From contig NZ_CAMIOH010000112.1 of NCBI RefSeq assembly GCF_946221145.1, positions 1 to 9,841 of the forward strand: 9,841 nt of DNA. Reading direction: 5' to 3'. The stretch comes from an uncultured Paracoccus sp. (lineage in GTDB: Bacteria; Pseudomonadota; Alphaproteobacteria; Rhodobacterales; Rhodobacteraceae). A program made the position numbers and the translations under genes. Below are positions 5,658-9,841 of this stretch, in pieces. The notes under the pieces are model-generated. The model was not told the origin of the DNA and did no database searches. It saw only the letters and a program-made list of their open reading frames with translations. Within the stretch, counting starts at the first letter, position 1. Each line of letters opens with the position of its first letter.

Positions 5658-6815
5658 GTGACTGCCCCCTATGCCTGCCACCCCGAGGCCAGCCGCGGGC
5701 GGCTGCACCACGAACGAATGTCCACCTTCCGCAGCCCCTGGCAGCGCGACCGCGACCGGATCATCCATTCGTCCGCCTTCCGCCGCCTGAAGCACAAGAC
5801 CCAGGTCTTTGTCGAACATGACGGAGAGGCCTATCGCGGCGATTACTTTCGCACCCGCCTGACCCACACGATCGAAGTCGCGCAGGTCGCCCGTACCATC
5901 GCGGGCGCGCTTGGGCTGAACACGGATCTGGCCGAAACCGTGGCCCTGGCCCATGACCTGGGCCACCCCCCCTTCGGCCATACCGGAGAGGATGCCTTGG
6001 CCGCGCTGATGGCGCCCTATGGCGGCTTTGACCACAATGCCCAGGCGCTGCGGATCGTGACCCGGCTGGAACGGCACTATGCCGACTTTGACGGGCTGAA
6101 CCTGACCTGGGAGGCGCTTGAAGGCATCGCCAAACATAACGGCCCCGTCACCGGCCCCCTGCCCTATGCCCTGGCCGAGGTGAACGCCCAGTGGGATCTG
6201 GAACTGCATACCAATGCCAGTGCCGAGGCGCAGGTGGCGGCCGTTGCCGATGACGTGGCCTATAATCACCACGACCTGCACGATGGTCTTCGGGCCGAGC
6301 TGTTCACCGAGGACGATCTGGCCGAACTGCCCCTGGTCGGTCCCGCCTTTGCCGAGGTGGACCGCCTTTATCCCGGCCTGGACCCGACCCGCCGTCGCTA
6401 CGAGGCGCTGCGCCGCGTTTTCGGCGTCATGGTCGAGGACGTGATCGCCGTCGCCCAGAACCGCCTGGCGGGGTTGCAGCCGCAATCCGCGCAGGACATC
6501 CGCGACATGGACGGGCCGATCATCCGTTTCTCCAAGCCGCTGTATCAGAACATCAAGGCCATCAAGTCCTTTCTGTTCGCGCGCATGTACCGGGCGCCTT
6601 CGGTCGTCGTCGAACGCGGCAATGTCACCGCGATGCTGAACGACCTGTTCCCGCTGTTCCTGCGCGATCCCGGCCAGATGCCCGATCACTGGTGCCGCAC
6701 CGCACAGGCCGCGCAGGACGAAACGCAGTGCGCCCGTATCGTTCTTGATTACGTTGCAGGCATGACTGACCGTTTTGCCATCGCCGAGCACCAGCGTCTG
6801 TTTTCGCAGGGTTGA
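5658..6815 (+). CDS. dgt: dGTPase-like deoxynucleoside triphosphate triphosphohydrolase
   Basis: This 385-residue HD-domain protein hydrolyses dNTPs to deoxynucleoside plus triphosphate and so tunes the dNTP pool. The metal-binding HD residues are visible: H70 in RLTHTIEV, H99-D100 in ALAHDLGHPPFGHTGE (96-111), H103, and the distal Asp pair D198/D199 in VADDVAY. The segment RDRDRIIHSSAFRRLKHKTQVF (30-51) is a family hallmark. The length fits the shorter class seen in alphaproteobacteria (about 380-400), not the 505-residue E. coli Dgt, so dGTP specificity should not be assumed. The start is GTG at 5658, chosen for its ribosome site and the conserved leader. The frame is open further upstream, but only antisense to erpA. 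In relatives I recall argS following dgt; here osmC follows instead. Confidence 0.93.
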   Translation: MTAPYACHPEASRGRLHHERMSTFRSPWQRDRDRIIHSSAFRRLKHKTQVFVEHDGEAYRGDYFRTRLTHTIEVAQVARTIAGALGLNTDLAETVALAHDLGHPPFGHTGEDALAALMAPYGGFDHNAQALRIVTRLERHYADFDGLNLTWEALEGIAKHNGPVTGPLPYALAEVNAQWDLELHTNASAEAQVAAVADDVAYNHHDLHDGLRAELFTEDDLAELPLVGPAFAEVDRLYPGLDPTRRRYEALRRVFGVMVEDVIAVAQNRLAGLQPQSAQDIRDMDGPIIRFSKPLYQNIKAIKSFLFARMYRAPSVVVERGNVTAMLNDLFPLFLRDPGQMPDHWCRTAQAAQDETQCARIVLDYVAGMTDRFAIAEHQRLFSQG

Positions 6816-6820
6816 TATTT

Positions 6821-6826
6821 TACAAT
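6821..6826 (+). promoter_or_regulatory. Possible -10 element upstream of osmC
   Basis: TACAAT (five of six to TATAAT) lies in a small AT-rich island just after the dgt stop, 66 bases before the osmC ATG. No convincing -35 hexamer is found at 16-18 bases, so a promoter would need an activator or an alternative sigma factor. The site is weakly supported. Confidence 0.3.
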
Positions 6827-6853
6827 CTGCCTGAACCCCCGCTTCCCCCGCGC

Positions 6854-6881
6854 GTTTGCCTGCGACAGCATGAACGCAAAC
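6854..6881 (+). other. Hairpin next to the osmC ribosome site
   Basis: GTTTGC (6854-6859) and GCAAAC (6876-6881) can pair across a 16-base loop. The right arm ends directly at the AGGAG Shine-Dalgarno of osmC (6882-6886). An alternative pairing, CCTG (6859-6862) with CAGG (6881-6884), would cover part of that site. The stem is short with a long loop, so it may be chance. Confidence 0.25.
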
Positions 6882-6892
6882 AGGAGTATGCG

Positions 6893-7315
6893 ATGTTCAC
6901 ACGCAGCGGATCGGCCAGATGGCAAGGCGCGCTGAAGGATGGCAAGGGCACGGTCTCGACCCAGTCCGGCGCGATCAAGGATCTGGCCTATGGTTTCAAC
7001 ACCCGCTTTGGCGATGAACCCGGCACCAATCCCGAAGAACTGATCGGCGCGGCCCATGCCGCATGTTTCAGCATGGCGCTGTCCAACATGCTCTCGTCCG
7101 AGGGGATCGGCGGCATCGACATTCAGACCACGTCGAAGATCAGCCTGGAAAAGGACGGCGACGGCTTTACCGTCACCAAGGCGCATCTGGTGACCACCAT
7201 TTCCGCCGATGCGGACCAGGCCAAGATCGAGGATCTGGCACAGAAGGCCAAGGCAGGCTGCCCGATCTCCAAGTTGCTGAACGCCGAGGTCACCATGGAC
7301 GCGACGGTAGCCTGA
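6893..7315 (+). CDS. osmC: OsmC-type peroxidase
   Basis: This 140-residue protein belongs to the OsmC subgroup of the OsmC/Ohr family, thiol peroxidases that reduce organic hydroperoxides in the cytoplasm. The redox cysteines are C58 in GAAHAACFSMAL (52-63) and C123 in KAGCPISKLL (120-129). R38 and E48, in NTRFGDEPGTNPEE (36-49), match the residues that position the peroxide. The FSMALS motif and the length point to OsmC over Ohr. The ATG at 6893 has AGGAG six bases upstream; an in-frame ATG at 6812 overlaps the dgt stop and has no support. The last base of the stop begins the next ATG (TGATG, 7313-7317), so the downstream transglutaminase-like gene is probably translationally coupled. Confidence 0.93.
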   Translation: MFTRSGSARWQGALKDGKGTVSTQSGAIKDLAYGFNTRFGDEPGTNPEELIGAAHAACFSMALSNMLSSEGIGGIDIQTTSKISLEKDGDGFTVTKAHLVTTISADADQAKIEDLAQKAKAGCPISKLLNAEVTMDATVA

Positions 7316-8157
7316 TGCGCGTCCGCATCGGGCACCAGATGACGATCGAGACGCCGCAGGCCACGCCTCTGATCACCCTGACCACGCCAGAGGCAGCGCG
7401 TCACCGCGATTACGTCCTGCCCGAAGAGTTCTGGACCAATCCGTCAGTTCCGGTCCAGAATTATGTGGACCGTTTCGGCAACATCTGCCGGCGCATGGTC
7501 GCGCCGGCAGGATCGTTCACCATCCACAGCGACATCACCATTACCGATCCCGGAACCCGGGACGAGATGGATTTCAATGCCGCCGAATGGCCGGTCGAGG
7601 CGCTGCCGCCCGAGGTGCTGGGCTATCTGACCGCCTCGCGCTATGTCGAGACGGATCTGGTCAGCGACGAAGCCTGGCAGTTGTTCGGCCACATCATCCC
7701 GGGCTGGAACCGTGTTCAGTATATCGTCGATCACGTGAACAGCAGCTTGACCTTCGACTACAAGCTGGCGTCGCAGTTCCGCACCGCAGCGAGCGCCCGG
7801 AACGAGCGGGTGGCGGTGTGCCGCGACTTCGCGCATCTGACCCTGGCCTATCTGCGTGCGCTGAACATCCCTGCCCGCTATGTCAACGGCTATGTGGGCG
7901 ACATCGGTGTGCCTGCGGTGCCTGCGGCGATGGATTTTGCAGCCTGGATCGAGGTGTTCCTGGGCGGCAAATGGTGGACCTTCGATCCGCGCAACAATGA
8001 CCGCCGCATCGGCCGCGTCGTGGTGGCGCGGGGGATGGATGCAGCGGACGTGCCGCTGATCAACACCTTCGGTCCCCATACCCTGACCTTCTTCAAGGTC
8101 TGGTGCCATCCCGTCGATGACTATGGCAACGAGTTGGACGGGATGCTGTTCGCCTGA
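7315..8157 (+). CDS. Transglutaminase-like family protein
   Basis: This 280-residue protein has the bacterial transglutaminase-like layout. An N-terminal beta domain (Bact_transglu_N type, about 1-90, beginning MRVRIGHQMTIETPQATP) is followed by YLTASRYVETDL (104-115), then the papain-like core with C169 in VAVCRDFAHLTLAYLRAL, VNGYVGDIGVP (190-200) and the Asp of the triad, D224 in WWTFDPRNN. Where the family usually has HAW for the catalytic His, this protein reads A209-A210-W211, so the triad looks like Cys-Ala-Asp. It may be inactive or use another base. There is no signal peptide. The start overlaps the osmC stop, with no strong Shine-Dalgarno, consistent with reinitiation. Related proteins often act as predicted cysteine proteases or amidases. 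The substrate is unknown. Confidence 0.88.
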   Translation: MRVRIGHQMTIETPQATPLITLTTPEAARHRDYVLPEEFWTNPSVPVQNYVDRFGNICRRMVAPAGSFTIHSDITITDPGTRDEMDFNAAEWPVEALPPEVLGYLTASRYVETDLVSDEAWQLFGHIIPGWNRVQYIVDHVNSSLTFDYKLASQFRTAASARNERVAVCRDFAHLTLAYLRALNIPARYVNGYVGDIGVPAVPAAMDFAAWIEVFLGGKWWTFDPRNNDRRIGRVVVARGMDAADVPLINTFGPHTLTFFKVWCHPVDDYGNELDGMLFA

Positions 8158-8174
8158 TCCTTGCCAAGCGCGCT

Positions 8175-8200
8175 GCCGCGTGTCCATCTGGACGCGCGGC
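8175..8200 (+). terminator. Strong GC hairpin, possible terminator without U-tract
   Basis: GCCGCGTGTCC (8175-8185) pairs with GGACGCGCGGC (8190-8200) across a four-base loop, giving 11 pairs of which one is G-U. It begins 17 bases after the transglutaminase-like stop and ends 17 bases before the next ATG. No T-run follows, so it may be a U-less terminator, an mRNA-stabilising structure, or part of the leader of the DapA-like gene. Confidence 0.4.
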
Positions 8201-8217
8201 AACTGCACGAGGCCTGA

Positions 8218-9105
8218 ATGTCCCCCTTTACCGGCCTGTCGGCCTTTCCGATTACCCCCGCACAAACGGACGGCCGGGTGCTGACGGCTGATCTGAAGGC
8301 CATCTTGCACCGCTGTGCCGACGCCCGGGTCGATTCGATCTGTGTTCTGGGCAGCACCGGCGGCTATGCCTATCTGGATATCGACCAGCGTCGCGCGGCG
8401 ACTGAAACGGCCCTGGCCGAGATCGGCGGTCGGCTGCCTGTCATCGTCGGCGTGGGGGCGCTGCGCACCGATCAGGCGCAATCGCTTGCCCGACACGCCC
8501 GGGACAGCGGCGCCGATGCCTTGCTGGTCGCGCCCATCTCCTATACTCCGCTGACCGAAGATGAGGTGTTTGCGCATTACGCCGCGATTGCCGATGTCAG
8601 CGACCTGCCGATCTGCGTCTATAACAATCCGACCACGACGCATTTCCGCTTTTCCATCGACCTGCTGCGGCGCCTTGTCGGCATCCCGACGATTCGCGCA
8701 GTCAAGATGCCCCTGCCCGCAGGCGACGCATTCCAGGCCGAAATCACCGAATTGCGGGCGGCCCTGCCCGACGGCTTTTCAATAGGCTATAGCGGCGATT
8801 GGGGCGCGGCCGCAGCAATGCTGGCCGGAGCCGACGCATTCTACAGCGTGGCCGCCGGAACCTGGCCTGCGCAGATGCTGCGCCTGATCCGGGCCGCGCA
8901 ATCGGGCGATGCGGCGGCAACCACTCGCATCGACGCGGCCCTGGATCCGCTGTGGGTGCTGTTTCGGCAGGCGGGCAGCATCCGTGTCGTTCACCGTGCC
9001 GCGACCCTGCTGGGGCTGACCGAGGCACAGCCGGCGCGCCCGATCCTGCCCTTTGGCGATGACGCGGCGCTGCGTCGGGCCATCGACAGCCTGGGCGCGA
9101 TCTAG
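8218..9105 (+). CDS. DapA-superfamily (DHDPS/NAL) lyase or aldolase, substrate unknown
   Basis: This 295-residue protein is a class I (Schiff-base) aldolase barrel of the dihydrodipicolinate synthase / N-acetylneuraminate lyase superfamily. The Schiff-base lysine is K163 in IRAVKMP, the catalytic tyrosine Y135 in VYNNPTTT, and the pyruvate-binding loop is G45-S46-T47-G48-G49, where DapA has GTTGE. Y109 matches the third proton-relay residue. The Arg that binds the aspartate-semialdehyde carboxylate in DapA (R138 in E. coli, in YNVPSR) is T140 here. A lysine-biosynthesis role is therefore unlikely, and another 2-keto acid aldolase or hydro-lyase is more plausible. GAGG at 8209-8212, five bases before the ATG, supports the start. 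The TAG stop lies in a CTAG at 9102-9105. The family is sure and the reaction unknown. Confidence 0.9.
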   Translation: MSPFTGLSAFPITPAQTDGRVLTADLKAILHRCADARVDSICVLGSTGGYAYLDIDQRRAATETALAEIGGRLPVIVGVGALRTDQAQSLARHARDSGADALLVAPISYTPLTEDEVFAHYAAIADVSDLPICVYNNPTTTHFRFSIDLLRRLVGIPTIRAVKMPLPAGDAFQAEITELRAALPDGFSIGYSGDWGAAAAMLAGADAFYSVAAGTWPAQMLRLIRAAQSGDAAATTRIDAALDPLWVLFRQAGSIRVVHRAATLLGLTEAQPARPILPFGDDAALRRAIDSLGAI

Positions 9106-9124
9106 GCATACCGTCGCATACGAA

Positions 9125-9153
9125 TTGCCTATCCGTGCGACCGCGGCTAGAAC
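9125..9153 (+). promoter_or_regulatory. Predicted promoter of fumC
   Basis: TTGCCT (9125-9130) and TAGAAC (9148-9153), each four of six to consensus, are separated by 17 bases and end 27 bases before the ATG. Just upstream, GCATAC occurs twice (9106-9111 and 9116-9121), exactly ten bases apart. The 75-base gap and a stable metabolic gene downstream make a promoter here plausible. Confidence 0.35.
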
Positions 9154-9180
9154 CTGCGCAAATTGCGAAGGAGCGATCCG

Positions 9181-9841
9181 ATGACCAAGACCCGTGTTGA
9201 GACCGACAGCTTCGGCCCGCTGGAGGTTGACGCCAGCAAATACTGGGGCGCGCAGACGCAGCGTTCGATCCAGAACTTCCCGATCGGCTGGGAACGCCAG
9301 CCCGTCCCGATCATCCGCGCGCTTGGCGCCATCAAGCTGGCAGCGGCGCGGGTGAACCAGGCGAATGGCGATCTGGATCCCGGCATCGGCAAGGCGATGG
9401 AACAGGCCGCGACCGAAGTGTTCGAAGGCCGGTTCGACGACAACTTTCCGCTGGTGGTCTGGCAGACCGGGTCGGGAACCCAGTCGAACATGAACGCCAA
9501 CGAGGTCATCTCGAACCGCGCCATCGAGATTCTGGGCGGCGAGCTGGGATCGAAAAAGCCGGTCCACCCGAACGACCACGTCAACATGGGCCAGTCGTCC
9601 AACGACACCTTCCCGACCGCGATGCACGTTGCCATCGGCATGATGGCCCGCGACACGCTGATCCCCGGCCTGGAAAAGCTGCACAAGGCACTTGATGCCA
9701 AGGCGCAGGAATTCAAGGGCATCATCAAGATCGGCCGCACCCATACGCAGGACGCGACGCCGCTGACGCTGGGCCAGGAATTCGGGGGCTATGCCCATCA
9801 GGTCGCCAAGGGGATCGAGCGGGTCAAGCTGGCGCTTGGCG
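9181..9841 (+). CDS. fumC: Fumarate hydratase class II, 3' end outside the window
   Basis: Only the first 220 codons are present, about half of the usual 460 or so. Class II fumarase is an iron-independent homotetramer that interconverts fumarate and L-malate in the TCA cycle. Visible signatures are GSGTQSNMN (97-105), H129 with PNDHVNMGQSSND (130-142), and IGRTHTQDATPLTLGQ (184-199), whose H188 equals the active-site His of E. coli FumC. The signature loop with the catalytic Ser (GSSxMPxKxN) would come after the cut. The N-terminal FGPLEV and YWGAQTQRS (21-29) match fumarases better than aspartase or argininosuccinate lyase. AAGGAG (9168-9173) sits seven bases before the ATG. The frame is open to the last base, with one base left over. 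Confidence 0.95.
   Translation, partial: MTKTRVETDSFGPLEVDASKYWGAQTQRSIQNFPIGWERQPVPIIRALGAIKLAAARVNQANGDLDPGIGKAMEQAATEVFEGRFDDNFPLVVWQTGSGTQSNMNANEVISNRAIEILGGELGSKKPVHPNDHVNMGQSSNDTFPTAMHVAIGMMARDTLIPGLEKLHKALDAKAQEFKGIIKIGRTHTQDATPLTLGQEFGGYAHQVAKGIERVKLALG

Noticed and set aside
5604..6791. Minus-strand open frame of 395 codons opposite dgt
   Set aside because: It is an antisense shadow of dgt, with no motif and no ribosome site.
7444..8643. Minus-strand open frame of 399 codons
   Set aside because: It covers the transglutaminase-like and DapA-like genes in antisense, and both plus-strand products carry clear family motifs.
8779..9798. Minus-strand open frame of 339 codons opposite the DapA-like gene and fumC
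   Set aside because: It is antisense to two confident genes. FumC motifs on the plus strand decide the reading.

Overview
The window looks like chromosomal DNA of a GC-rich alphaproteobacterium, most likely a Rhodobacteraceae/Paracoccaceae member such as Paracoccus. This is inferred from codon use (G or C at most third positions), the protein sequences, and the xthA / hypothetical / erpA / dgt neighbourhood, which I recall from that family. It could not be checked by a search. I see no tRNA, rRNA, CRISPR array, insertion sequence or phage gene. Thirteen protein genes can be supported, the last cut by the window end.

Region 1 (1-2500) begins with an AT-richer 171-base leader carrying a good sigma70-type promoter. 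Three tightly packed plus-strand genes follow: a YejA-like periplasmic oligopeptide-binding protein, a 42-residue entericidin-type lipoprotein (ATGA overlap), and a 113-residue CsbD-like protein with an acidic tail (TGATG overlap). No permease or ATPase gene accompanies the binding protein here.

Region 2 (2518-6815) is a run of single genes that alternate in strand: ynfA (-), a CDF cation efflux protein (+), exonuclease III xthA (-), a secreted protein of unknown function (+), the iron-sulfur carrier erpA (-) and a dGTPase-like dgt (+). Divergent pairs are separated by 63 to 115 bases. Two of the three convergent pairs share a single CTAG as both stop codons. The themes are membrane and metal homeostasis, DNA repair, Fe-S assembly and nucleotide pool control.

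Region 3 (6893-9841) is all plus strand: an OsmC-type peroxidase, a transglutaminase-like protein joined to it by TGATG, a DapA-superfamily lyase/aldolase of unknown substrate, and the first 220 codons of class II fumarase fumC. A strong GC hairpin without a U-tract lies between the transglutaminase-like gene and the DapA-like gene, and fumC has its own plausible promoter.

Overall this is mostly ordinary housekeeping and stress-response sequence, and I found no convincing new multi-gene system. The points most worth a second look are the coupled binding protein / entericidin / CsbD-like cluster, the shared CTAG stops with CTAG missing from all gene interiors, a transglutaminase-like protein whose expected catalytic His reads as Ala, a CDF transporter with an unusual E-x3-N in TM2, a DapA-like protein without the carboxylate-binding Arg, and a perfect 14-base palindrome between ynfA and the CDF gene.
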